NCBI RefSeq assembly: GCF_007970665.1
Contig: NZ_CP042430.1
Coordinates: 2,852,001-2,916,000 of the forward strand
Source of the DNA: Baekduia soli
GTDB lineage: Bacteria; Actinomycetota; Thermoleophilia; Solirubrobacterales; Solirubrobacteraceae
Reading direction: 5' to 3'
Length of the DNA stretch: 64,000 nt
In this document: positions 17,252 through 25,738 of the stretch, in pieces
Layout: every line of letters starts with the position of its first letter
Numbering within the stretch: the first letter of the stretch is position 1
The notes under the pieces: model-generated
What the model was told of the DNA's origin: nothing
Database searches by the model: none
Seen by the model: only the letters and a program-made list of their open reading frames with translations
Program-made: the position numbers and the translations under genes

Positions 17252-18469
17252 TGGGGTCCTCGGTGGTCCAGATGGAGGGGGTCTCCAAGCGCTACGTGCT
17301 CGGGGAGGACCATCGCGGCGGCCATGACCTGCGCGACGTGATCAGCGGTGCCGCCGCCCGCCTGGCCCGGCGCACCGGACCGCGTGAGCGCCAGGAGGTG
17401 TGGTCGCTGCGCGACATCGACCTCGAGATCCCCGAGGGCGGCACGCTCGGGTCCTCGGCCGTAACGGGGCCGGCAAGAGCACGCTCCTGAAGATCCTGAC
17501 GCGGATCACCGAGCCCACCCGTGGCGTGTCGCGCACCCGCGGGCGCGTGGGGGCGCTGCTCGAGGTCGGGACGGGCTTCCACCCCGAGCTGACCGGGCGC
17601 GAGAACGTCTACCTCAACGGAGCGATCCTGGGGATGCGCCGGCGCGAGATGGACCGCCGGTTCGAGGAGATCGTCGAGTTCGCGGGCGTCACGCGCTTCC
17701 TCGACACACCGATCAAGCGCTACTCCTCGGGGATGTACCTGCGCCTGGCCTTCGCGGTCGCCGCGCACCTGGAGCCCGACATCCTCGTCGTCGACGAGGT
17801 CCTGGCCGTCGGGGACGCCGAGTTCCAGCGCAAGTGCCTCGGGCGGATGGAGGTCGCCGGGGGGAGGGGCGCACGGTGATCTTCGTCAGCCACGACCTCG
17901 ACGTGCTGGCGCGGATCTGCTCGCGCGCCGCGTGGCTGGACCAGGGGCGCCTCGTGCAGGTGGGGCCGACCTCCGGCGTCGTCGACGCGTACCTGACGGC
18001 CGCGGTCCAGCGCATCGGCGCACGGACCTTCGATTCGCATCCGGGGCGGCCGGTCGGGCTCATCGCCGTCGCGGCGATGACCTCGGACGGGCGGCCGGCG
18101 ACGACGCTGGAGCAGGACCGACCGTTCTCGGTCGAGTTCGCGTTCGACGTCCGCGAGCCGATCCCGACCCTGAACCTCGCCGTGTCGGTGCACAACCTCC
18201 GCGGCATCAAGGTCCTCGACGAGTCCTGGTTCGACAGCGCGCCGCCCGAGCGCGGGGCGCCCGGGTCCTACGTCGCACGTATGACGTTGCCCGCGGTGCT
18301 GCCCGCGGGCTCCTACTCGCTCAGCGTCTGGATCGGCTCGGCCTACGAGACGCTGGTGTGGGAGCCCGACGCCCTCGGCATCCGGCTCGAAGGGGCCGTC
18401 GAGGCGTCGGACCGCGTCGTGCACCTGCGCCTGCCGTGGGAGGTCCGGCGCACCGACGCGCGCAGCTAG
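17251..18469 (+). pseudogene. Polysaccharide ABC transporter ATPase (Wzt/TagH-like), two frameshifts
   Basis: Starts MGSSVVQMEGVSKRYVLGED at 17251. The frame is lost at ~17450, where ctcgggtcc should read with one more G to give [14 protein letters not shown] (Walker A). The next frame holds the [12 protein letters not shown] signature and Walker [14 protein letters not shown] second break falls in the six-G run at ~17862, after which [10 protein letters not shown] (H loop) and a C-terminal Wzt-like beta-sandwich (~18050-18450) continue to 18469. Every functional motif is preserved across the three frames, so the gene is probably intact in the organism. The C-terminal domain would bind the glycan's modified end. 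Confidence 0.85.
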
Positions 18470-19161
18470 CGCAGCGTCGTGAAGCGCAGGCCCCGCGCCG
18501 CGGCCATGGCGGCGATCTCCGGCAGCGCCGCAACGGTGGCCGAGCGATCGAGCGCCTCCGGGGCCAGCGGACCCTCGATGGCGTCGTGCAGCAGCACGAC
18601 GTCGCCGCCGGCCAGCCCCTCCAGGGCGCAGCGGATCGCCCCGGCCTCGACGCGGGGCTCCCAGTCGTGCGGGTCGACCGTCCAGAGGAACGGCTGCACC
18701 CGCGCGAGGCGCATGGCGATGGCCCCTCGGACGTCCACGAACCCCTTGGGGGGCCGGAACAGGGGCACGTGCCGGCCGGCGGCGACCTCCACGGCGCGAT
18801 GCCCGCGGCGGTAGTCGGCGGCGAGCGCGCGCACCGGCAGCGTCCACGGGTCCGGATGGCCGTAGGAGTGCGAGCCCAGCGCGTGGCCGTCGGCCAGGAT
18901 CCTGCGCACGAGGTGCGGGTTCTCCTCCGCCCGGCGGCCGACGGCGAAGAAGGTCGCGCACACGCCGAGGCGGGCGAGCTCGTCCAGGACGGCGGTCGTC
19001 CAGAGCGGGTCGGGCCCGTCGTCGAAGGTGAGCGCGACGCCGCCGCTCGGATCCGCGACGCGCCGCACCGCCGCCGAGGCGATGATGCGCGCCGAGGCCG
19101 CCCCGCGTCCTGCGCGCACCACGCGTCCGGCGATCCGTCGCGTCTCGGAGACGGCGGTCAC
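18466..19161 (-). CDS. Polysaccharide deacetylase (NodB domain)
   Basis: 231 aa. NodB motifs: LTFDDGPD (catalytic Asp and metal Asp), HSYGH (metal His pair), RPPKG, and LLHDAIEG near the end. An N-terminal helix of ~35 residues with Arg and Ala may anchor or precede export; no clear signal peptide. It converges on the ABC ATPase with a 4-nt overlap. Probably removes N-acetyl groups from the surface glycan or peptidoglycan. Confidence 0.88.
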   Translation of the reverse strand: MTAVSETRRIAGRVVRAGRGAASARIIASAAVRRVADPSGGVALTFDDGPDPLWTTAVLDELARLGVCATFFAVGRRAEENPHLVRRILADGHALGSHSYGHPDPWTLPVRALAADYRRGHRAVEVAAGRHVPLFRPPKGFVDVRGAIAMRLARVQPFLWTVDPHDWEPRVEAGAIRCALEGLAGGDVVLLHDAIEGPLAPEALDRSATVAALPEIAAMAAARGLRFTTLR

Positions 19162-19168
19162 GGTGCGG

Positions 19169-19372
19169 TCAGGCGGGGTGCAGGGTCCCGTCGGGGTCCA
19201 CGCGCATCCGGTGGTGCTCGTCGGCGATGCACCAGACCAGCACGGCCCACTCGTCCTCGGCGCCCTCGGGGACGTCGGCGCCGGTCACGACGGAGAGCGG
19301 CACCTGGGTGCGGTGGCCGAGCGGCGCCTGGCACCCGTCGACGATGCAGATGGTCCTGGTGGTGTCGGGCAT
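19169..19372 (-). CDS. Small hypothetical protein (67 aa)
   Basis: MPDTTRTICIVDGCQAPLGH..., with two Cys near the N-terminus and a Cys plus His pair (WCIADEHHRM) later, so possibly a metal-binding knuckle. Protein-like composition, no recognised family. It lies 7 bp downstream of the deacetylase start, on the same strand and upstream of it, so the two may be co-transcribed. Confidence 0.5.
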   Translation of the reverse strand: MPDTTRTICIVDGCQAPLGHRTQVPLSVVTGADVPEGAEDEWAVLVWCIADEHHRMRVDPDGTLHPA

Positions 19373-19564
19373 GGGGGCATCATCGCAAGCACGGGTTCGG
19401 CACCCCAACCTGACCAATCACGGCCGGCCGGCACCGGACGGTCCCGCGCCCGGTGAGGATGCGCCGGCCACGCGGCCGGCCGGTTGCGTGCGCGCGTGCG
19501 TGCGTCCGCCCCGACCCATATCCCCTGTCGGGGCGGTCGCCGTCGCGCGGCGCCGCCACCGTCC

Positions 19565-20119
19565 GTACTCGCCCGTGGGCTGACCGAGCGCCACGGGTCG
19601 ACCGTCGCCCTGGACGACCTGGACCTCGTCAGGCGCCGCGGCGAGATCTACGGGTACCTCGGCCCCAGCGGCGCCGGCGAGACCACCACGATCCGCCTGC
19701 TGCTCCGCCTGCACCGGCCCAGCCCGGGCGACGCCGCGCTGTCCGGCCTCGACGCCTGGCACGACGCCGTCGCCGCACACGCACGGGTCGCCTACGTGCC
19801 GGGCGAGCCGTTCCTCCGGCCCGCCCTGACCAGCGCCGAGACGTTCGCCGATCTCGCGCGCCGGCACGGCGGCACCGACCGGGCCCACCGCGACGTGCTC
19901 GTCGATCGGCGCCGCCGCGACGTCGTCGGAGACGTCGGGCCGCTCATCGCCGCCCTCGCGGGCCACCCCGTGGCGGCGCTGACGAGCCGCGAGCCCTCGC
20001 TGGAGGAGATCTTCCTGCATCACCACGACCCCGCCGATGACGACGCCCGCGGCCAGGGCGGTCCTGCGCCGCGGCCGGGCGCTGCGCCGGCCGCCATCGC
20101 CGCGTCGGCGCGCGGCTGA
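19565..20119 (+). pseudogene. ABC transporter ATPase remnant (DrrA-like), internally deleted
   Basis: The N-terminal half reads LARGLTERHGSTVALDDLDL and GPSGAGETTT: the Walker A lysine is replaced by Glu. After a Q-loop-like YVPGEPFLRP and SAETFADLARRHGG, the ABC signature, Walker B and H loop are missing. The sequence jumps to VAALTSREPSLEEIFL, the C-terminal hallmark of DrrA-type ATPases. About 120 residues are deleted and no permease follows. No start codon with a ribosome site is visible. Non-functional relic. Confidence 0.75.
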
Positions 20120-20186
20120 CCGGCCGCCCGCGCGACCGGCGCCTGCGCTTGACGCCGGGCGCCGGTCGTCCCTACGGTCGGCCGCC

Positions 20187-20900
20187 ATGAAGACGGTGAT
20201 CCTCGTCGCCGGTGCCTGGCACGGCGGATGGTGCTGGAAGAAGATGGTCGGCCCGCTCACCGCCGCGGGCTGCCGGGTGTACACCCCGTCGCTCACCGGC
20301 CTGGGGGACCGCCGCCACCTGCTCACCCGCGAGGTGAGCCTGCAGACCCACGTCGACGACCTGCTCGAGCTGCTCGCGTTCGAGGACGCCCGCGACGTCG
20401 TGCTCCTGGCCCACAGCTACGGCGCGGCGCCCGCGACCGTCGTCGCCGACCGCGTGCCCGAGCGCATCGCCCACCTCATCCTCCTCGACGGCACCCAGCC
20501 CGAGGACGGCCAGTGCGTCCTGGACGTCCTCGGCGAGGCCGACGGGCTGCCCGAGCTCTTCCGCGGGATCGCACGCGAGCAGGGCGACGGCTGGCGCGTC
20601 TCGCCCGCCGCGTTCACGGCCGATCTGCTCGGCGTCACCGACCCGGCCGACGCGGAGTGGCTCATGGCCCGCCTGACCGACCACCCCCTGCCGACGTTCG
20701 AGGACCGCGTCAGCCTCACGGGCGCCGCCGCCCGCATCCCGCGCAGGACCTACGTCCGCACGCAGTTCCCGCCCGTGTGGCCCGACGTCCTGCTCGAGCG
20801 CGCGCGCTCGAGCGACGGGTGGACCGGCATGACGCTGCCCACCGGCCACGACGCCATGGTCACGATGCCCGGTGAGCTCGTCGACCTCGTCCTGAGCTGA
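20187..20900 (+). CDS. Alpha/beta hydrolase
   Basis: 237 aa. Oxyanion region LVAGAWHGGWCW, nucleophile elbow LAHSYGAAP (Ser ~81), acidic residue in the C-terminal half, and catalytic His in TGHDAMV. Resembles the esterase/hydroxynitrile-lyase-like group of small soluble hydrolases. Substrate unknown. It precedes the double-cupin gene by 61 bp on the same strand. Confidence 0.85.
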   Translation: MKTVILVAGAWHGGWCWKKMVGPLTAAGCRVYTPSLTGLGDRRHLLTREVSLQTHVDDLLELLAFEDARDVVLLAHSYGAAPATVVADRVPERIAHLILLDGTQPEDGQCVLDVLGEADGLPELFRGIAREQGDGWRVSPAAFTADLLGVTDPADAEWLMARLTDHPLPTFEDRVSLTGAAARIPRRTYVRTQFPPVWPDVLLERARSSDGWTGMTLPTGHDAMVTMPGELVDLVLS

Positions 20901-20961
20901 TCCCGGATTGGCGCTTCCGCTATAGACGGCGTGCGGGAGCGGTGGGAGGTTCACCGCCACG

Positions 20962-21846
20962 ATGAGCGCGATCCCGGTCAACGGCGGCAACGTGGTCCGT
21001 GCGGACGACCTCGTGCCGACCTGGAACAACCCACACGCCCGCGAGCCCGGCTACCTGCGCTCGATCATCTCCTACTACGGCGGGGTCGAGGGGTTCGTCA
21101 ACGACAACCCCGAGACCGGCCTGCTCAGCGAGCGGACCGTCGCCGGGCTGATGTGGCTGCCGGTGGGCAGCCGCCAGTTCGGCGTCCATCAGCACACGAT
21201 CACCGAGATCTACATCATCCTGCAGGGCCAGGTGGAGTCCATCGAGCCGGGCCGGCGCCACGTGGCCGGCCCCATGGACTGCCTCTACATGCCGCCCGGG
21301 GCGCCGCACGCGGTGCGGACCGCCGGCGACGAGGACGTCGTGCTGCTCTGGTGCCACGATGCCCAGGAGCCCCTGGGCTCCTCGACGTACTTCGACGAGG
21401 ACGACCCGCGCTTCACCGCCGACAGCCCGAGCGTCGAGCTCGTGCGCTGGGAGGACCTCGAGCCGCGCTCCGACGCCCCGGGCGCGCGCGTGGGCGGGAC
21501 CCTGCGCTCCGAGGTCGTCTGGGCCGGCCCGGAGACCGGCGAGCAGCCCGTCGCGCCCGGCGTCGGCGCCGTCAACGACAAGATCACCCTGGGCTGCACG
21601 ATCCTGCCGCCGGGCAACGTGCACGTCGCCCACGCCCACCCGTTCGCCGAGCACTACATCGTGGCCTCCGGGCGCGCGGCGGTGGTGGGCGACGAGGCGC
21701 CGGTGACCGTCCTGGGGCCCATGGACTACGTCGGGTTCGACGCGGGCGTGCCGCACGCGCTGCGGGCCGTCGGCTACGAGCCGCTGCGGCTCATCACCTT
21801 CCAGGAGTCCGGCGCCGGCGGGTCGGCGACGTACGCGGCCGACTAG
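20962..21846 (+). CDS. Two-domain cupin protein
   Basis: 294 aa. Two cupin barrels: the first at ~60-140 (VHQHTITEIYIILQGQVES, then PPGAPHAV) and the second at ~205-285 (HVAHAHPFAEHYIVASGRAAV, then GVPHALR). Both keep His/Glu metal ligands. Bicupins include gentisate-type dioxygenases and oxalate decarboxylases; motifs alone do not choose. Likely a metal-dependent cytosolic enzyme, possibly co-transcribed with the hydrolase. Confidence 0.8.
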   Translation: MSAIPVNGGNVVRADDLVPTWNNPHAREPGYLRSIISYYGGVEGFVNDNPETGLLSERTVAGLMWLPVGSRQFGVHQHTITEIYIILQGQVESIEPGRRHVAGPMDCLYMPPGAPHAVRTAGDEDVVLLWCHDAQEPLGSSTYFDEDDPRFTADSPSVELVRWEDLEPRSDAPGARVGGTLRSEVVWAGPETGEQPVAPGVGAVNDKITLGCTILPPGNVHVAHAHPFAEHYIVASGRAAVVGDEAPVTVLGPMDYVGFDAGVPHALRAVGYEPLRLITFQESGAGGSATYAAD

Positions 21847-22223
21847 GCCGCGGCGGACTGTGGGCCGGACGCGCCGGCCGCGGCGGCGCGAACCGCCACG
21901 AACGGGCCGGCCGAGGGCAGCAGCACGCCGTAGTGCCGGCAGGCGTCGGCCATCGCCTCGCGCTCCAGGGCGGCGCCGGCGAGCGTCGCGGGGCAGCCCG
22001 TGAGGTGTCCGGCCGGATGGGGCGCGCGGGTGCCGGCGGGCGTCGGGCGGCAGCCGCGGGCGGGCACGACCGTGCGGCGCCCGTCGTCCAGGCACACCAC
22101 GAGCCAGGCCGGGCGGTTCGTCCGGGCGTCGGCCAGCAGGTCCTCCACGTAGCCGACCCGCGTGCCGTCGCGGTCGCGCAGCGGCGCGTCGTGCAGGGCG
22201 GGGACGATCCCGGTCGCGCGCAT
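21843..22223 (-). CDS. PRC-barrel-like domain protein
   Basis: 126 aa. Residues ~12-55 (LRDRDGTRVGYVEDLLADA ... PAWLVVCLDDGRRTVVPARG) match the PRC-barrel beta fold found in RimM and photosynthetic reaction-centre H subunits. The remainder is Ala-rich and unassigned. The 3' end overlaps the convergent cupin gene by 4 nt. Confidence 0.65.
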   Translation of the reverse strand: MRATGIVPALHDAPLRDRDGTRVGYVEDLLADARTNRPAWLVVCLDDGRRTVVPARGCRPTPAGTRAPHPAGHLTGCPATLAGAALEREAMADACRHYGVLLPSAGPFVAVRAAAAGASGPQSAAA

Positions 22224-22281
22224 CTCGCGCCGGTCTTCGCCTCAGGTTCCCTTGATCCTGCCTGGCTAGCCTGGACGGCCG

Positions 22282-23139
22282 ATGCTGCGCCGTCCCCGAC
22301 CACCGCTCCTGCTCGCCGCCGTCTGCGCCGTCGCGCTGGCGGTCTCCGGCGTGCTCGCGCGCCTGGTGCCGGTCGGCTCGGCCGGCGACCGGCAGACGCT
22401 GGACGGCTTCCGGACCCTGGACCGCCCGCGGCTGACCCCGCTGCTGGACCACATCGCCCACCTCGCCGACCCCGCGCCCTACGCGCTGGCCGGCCTCGTG
22501 CTGGCGCTGATCGCGCTCGGCCGCCGCCGGCCGCTCGTGGCCGCCACGACGCTGGTGCTCTTCTTCCTGACCGGGTTCACGACCGAGCACCTCAAGGTCC
22601 TCGTCGCCTCGCCGGGCGTGCAGGAGTGGACGGGCGACAGCTCGCTGAGCGCGGCGTCGTGGCCCAGCGGGCACTCCACGGCGGCGATGACGATCGCGCT
22701 GTGCGCGGTGATGGTCAGTCCGCAGAGGCTGCGCCCGACGGTCGCCGTCGTGGGCGGCGGCTTCGCCATCGCGGTCGGCTACGCGATCCTCGCGCTCGGC
22801 TGGCACCTGCCCTCCGATGTCTTCGGCGGCTTCCTGGTCGCCGGCACCTACGTGCTGCTGGCGCTGTCGGGCCTCGCGCTGGTCGACCGCCGCCGGCCGG
22901 GGCGCGCGGCCGCCGAGGGCCCGTCGCGCCCGGCCGACCTGCTGCCCGCCGCGGGCCTGGCCGCGGCCGCCGCGGTACTCGCCGCCGCGCTGGCCGTCAC
23001 GCGTCCCCGCGAGCTGCTGGGCTACGCCGCCGGGCACACCACGTTCGTCGTGGGCGCCGCCGCGATCGCGGCGCTCGGCGCGCTGCTGGCCGCCGGGCTG
23101 GCCGCGGGCTTCCGCGGCGGACGCTCGTCGGCGGTCTGA
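22282..23139 (+). CDS. PAP2-family phosphatase, integral membrane
   Basis: 285 aa, about eight hydrophobic segments. PAP2 motif 2 WPSGHST and motif 3 GWHLPSDVFGG (catalytic His and Asp) are present. Motif 1 (KxxxxxxRP) appears as KVLVASP and lacks the Arg. Probable lipid or undecaprenyl phosphatase with its active site outside the membrane; the weak motif 1 leaves activity open. A C-terminal two-TM extension is additional. Confidence 0.78.
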   Translation: MLRRPRPPLLLAAVCAVALAVSGVLARLVPVGSAGDRQTLDGFRTLDRPRLTPLLDHIAHLADPAPYALAGLVLALIALGRRRPLVAATTLVLFFLTGFTTEHLKVLVASPGVQEWTGDSSLSAASWPSGHSTAAMTIALCAVMVSPQRLRPTVAVVGGGFAIAVGYAILALGWHLPSDVFGGFLVAGTYVLLALSGLALVDRRRPGRAAAEGPSRPADLLPAAGLAAAAAVLAAALAVTRPRELLGYAAGHTTFVVGAAAIAALGALLAAGLAAGFRGGRSSAV

Positions 23140-23209
23140 CCCGCCGGTCCCCTCACGCGGCCCGCGACCGGTCCTGCCCACGGGCCCGGTCGCGTCCTAG
23201 GGTGACCGC

Positions 23210-23692
23210 ATGACCCTCTCGCTGAACGACGCGGCCCCGCGGGCGGTCGCCCATCCGCCCGCCGCCTACCAGCGCATGCTCGCGGTGCAGGGCGCCGTCG
23301 ACCGCGCCGGCCTCGACGGCCGCCTCCCGCACCTGATCAAGATCCGGGCCAGCCAGATCAACGCCTGCGGCTTCTGCCTGGACATGCACGTCGGCCATGC
23401 GCTGGACGACGGCGTCGACGAGCGCGTGCTGCACCTGCTGCCCGCGTGGCGCGAGGTCGCCGCGTTCGACGACCGCGAGCGCGCGGCGCTCGCGCTGACC
23501 GAGGCGGTGACGCTCGTGCACCGCGACCAGGTGCCGCGGGAGGTGTGGGACGCCGCCGCCGCGGTGCTGTCCGAGGACGAGCTCGGGGCCGTGCTGTGGC
23601 AGATCATCGCCATCAACGCGTGGAATCGCCTGTCGATCGCGCTGCGCACGCAGCCCGCGAGCCTGGCCGCCGCGGCGGAGGCCGCCGCCTGA
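23210..23692 (+). CDS. Carboxymuconolactone decarboxylase / AhpD-like protein
   Basis: 160 aa. All-helical CMD fold with the redox CxxC in NACGFCLDMHVGHA (Cys ~53/56 and His ~60), as in AhpD-type peroxidase reductants. ATG 23210. Stand-alone gene. Likely cytosolic peroxide-detoxifying enzyme. Confidence 0.85.
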   Translation: MTLSLNDAAPRAVAHPPAAYQRMLAVQGAVDRAGLDGRLPHLIKIRASQINACGFCLDMHVGHALDDGVDERVLHLLPAWREVAAFDDRERAALALTEAVTLVHRDQVPREVWDAAAAVLSEDELGAVLWQIIAINAWNRLSIALRTQPASLAAAAEAAA

Positions 23693-23701
23693 GCCCGCGG
23701 C

Positions 23702-24283
23702 TCAGGAGTCCTGCGCGCCCGGCGGCGGAGGCTGGTGGGACGCTCCGGGCTCCCAGAGCGGCTCGTCGCCGCCGTTGGCTCCGCGGCTGAGGATGAACAG
23801 CAGGTCCGACAGGCGGTTGAGGTAGCGCACGACCTCGGGGTTGCCGTCGTCGACGCCGAGCGCGCGGCGCTCGGCGCGCCGGCAGACCGTGCGGGCCACG
23901 TGCAGATGCGCGGCCGCCGGCGTGCCGCCCGGCAGCACGAAGGACTTCAGCGGGGCCAGCCCCGCGTTGACCTCGTCGCAGGCCTGCTCGAGCCACGTCG
24001 TGTAGCCCGCGTGGACCCGCAGCCGGTCGCGGTCGCCCCCGTGGGGGACGGCCAGGTCGGCGCCGACGTCGAAGAGGTCGTTCTGCACCCGCCGCAGCCA
24101 CGCGGCGTAGGCCTCGGGGAGGCCGGCCACCGTCAACGTGACGCCGAGCTGGGCGTTGAGCTCGTCGACCGCGCCGTAGGCCTCGATGCGCGGGTGCGTC
24201 TTGGGCACCCGGCTCATATCGCCCAGGTGCGTCTCGCCGCCGTCGCCCAACTTGGTGTAGATCCGCGTGAGGTTGACCGTCAT
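23702..24283 (-). CDS. Cob(I)yrinic acid a,c-diamide adenosyltransferase (PduO-type)
   Basis: 193 aa from ATG 24283. PduO/ATR motifs: TKLGDGGETHLGD (ATP P-loop-like), AVDELNAQLG, NDLFDVGADLA and VCRRAERR, then LNRLSDLLFILSR. Transfers the adenosyl group of ATP to cob(I)alamin in the cytoplasm to make coenzyme B12. It is divergent from the cobalamin-riboswitch operon (about 60 bp between its start and the switch), so uptake and activation of B12 are encoded back to back. An ATG upstream at 24340 would reach the riboswitch and is not favoured. Confidence 0.92.
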   Translation of the reverse strand: MTVNLTRIYTKLGDGGETHLGDMSRVPKTHPRIEAYGAVDELNAQLGVTLTVAGLPEAYAAWLRRVQNDLFDVGADLAVPHGGDRDRLRVHAGYTTWLEQACDEVNAGLAPLKSFVLPGGTPAAAHLHVARTVCRRAERRALGVDDGNPEVVRYLNRLSDLLFILSRGANGGDEPLWEPGASHQPPPPGAQDS

Positions 24284-24344
24284 CGCCACGGAGGCTACCT
24301 GCGCGGTGCACCGACCGCGGAGTAGGATGGGCGCGTACACACAA

Positions 24345-24546
24345 GGGTCGGTGGTGAAGGGAAGCCGGTGCGAGACCGGCGCGGACCCGCCACTGTGACC
24401 GGGCGAGAGCCTTGCCGCACGTGCCGAGAGGCACAGCCACTGGAGGCGCGACGCGCCCTCGGGAAGGCGCGGGGAGGAGGCCCGGGAGCCAGGAAACCTG
24501 CCCCGGCCTCAGCAGACGACCAACAGCCCTCGCGGAGAGGGGCTTG
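24345..24546 (+). promoter_or_regulatory. Cobalamin riboswitch
   Basis: Conserved cobalamin-switch elements in order: gggtcggtggtgaaggg, the ccggtgcgagaccgg hairpin, gcggacccgccactgtgac, agccactgg, gggaaggcgcgggg, and the B12 box agccaggaaacctgcc at 24487-24502. Downstream, agccct (24525-24530) can pair with ggggct (24539-24544), hiding the gagagggg Shine-Dalgarno of the ATG at 24549. This points to translational repression when adenosylcobalamin is bound. It controls the DUF4430/ECF operon. Confidence 0.95.
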
Positions 24547-24548
24547 CC

Positions 24549-25738
24549 ATGATGCCCAAGATCCTCGGCCCCCTTGTGGTGGGCCTCACGCTCGCCGCGG
24601 CGAGCCCGGCGCTCGCCGCCACCGTCACCGTCCGCGTCGAAGGCCAGAGCCAGGTGGTGGCGCCGACGGCGGTCACCACCCCAGCCACGGTCGTCAAGGA
24701 CGGCACCCACGCCTGCGACGGCGCGACCGCCCTCGGCGCCCTGGAGGCCGGCACGGCCGGCGCCTGGACCGGCGCCTGGTCCTCCTTCGGAGGCGTCGGG
24801 ACCTACACGCCCGAGGCGATCCTGGGCGAGAGCCACCCCTTCGGCTCCGGCGGCTACTGGGCCGTCTACGTCAACGGCCTGTTCCAGAACGTCGGCGCCT
24901 GCCAGATCCCCGTCCACGACGGCGACAGGGTCCTGTGGTACGCCTCCGACGACACGTTCACGCCCGGGTCGGGCGGCTACGACGAGCCCGTCGTGCTCAG
25001 CGCGCCGGCCATCGCCCCCCCGGCACGCCGTTCACGGTCACCGTCAGGGACGCCGTGACGACGTTCGACCCGTCGACGTTCGAGGGCACGACGCACTTCG
25101 AGCCCGCCGCGGGGGCGACCGTCACCGCCGGCACGGCGAGCGCCACCACCGGCGCCGACGGGACCGCGTCGCTGACGCTGCCCGCCGGCGGGCCGGTCGC
25201 GATCGTCGCGACCCAGGGCAACCGCGTCCCGGACCGCAGCACGGTGTGCGTGACCGACGGCGGCGACGGGTTCTGCGGCAGCGCCGTGGCACCGCCGGCG
25301 CCGCCGAGCGCCGCGTGCGTGAGCACGGGCCTGGACGGGTTCTGCGGCTCGCCCGACAGGCGCGCCGCGTACGGGTTCATCACGAGCGTGGCCAACGGCC
25401 GCCGGTTCGCCGCCGGCCGGGGCCCGCGCGAGCTCAGCGGTCGCGTCGACGAGGAGCCCTCGGGCATCGCCGACATCCGCCTGCGCCTCTCGCGCAGCGG
25501 CGCGGGCGCCTGCGCCGGCTACGACGCCAGGCGGGAGCGCTTCGTGGCGACGAAGCGCTGCTCGGTGACCAAGGCCGCGTGGTTCTCGGCCGGCAGCCTG
25601 TCGCCGTGGCGCTACCTGCTGCCCGCCCGCCTGGGCAAGGGCCGCTACGTCCTGGACGTCCAGGTCGTCGACAAGGCCGGCAACCGCGACAGCGCGCTGG
25701 CCCGCGGCCGCAACCGGGTGGTCTTCACCGTTGCCTAG
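24549..25738 (+). pseudogene. Secreted DUF4430-like (transcobalamin C-domain-like) protein, one frameshift
   Basis: First gene under the riboswitch. Signal peptide MMPKILGPLVVGLTLAAASPALA. Residues ~25-140 are DUF4430-like, ending GGYWAVYVNGLFQNVGACQIPVHDGDRVLWY. The frame breaks at a seven-C run (25015-25021); one more C would continue as APPGTPFTVTVRDAV into ~240 further residues with an Ig/PKD-like segment, paired DGFCGS phrases and a C-terminal LDVQVVDKAGNRDSALARGRN. All parts are coherent, so sequencing error is likely. DUF4430 is the beta domain that caps cobalamin in transcobalamin and intrinsic factor. Expected ~396 aa and extracellular. Confidence 0.8.
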
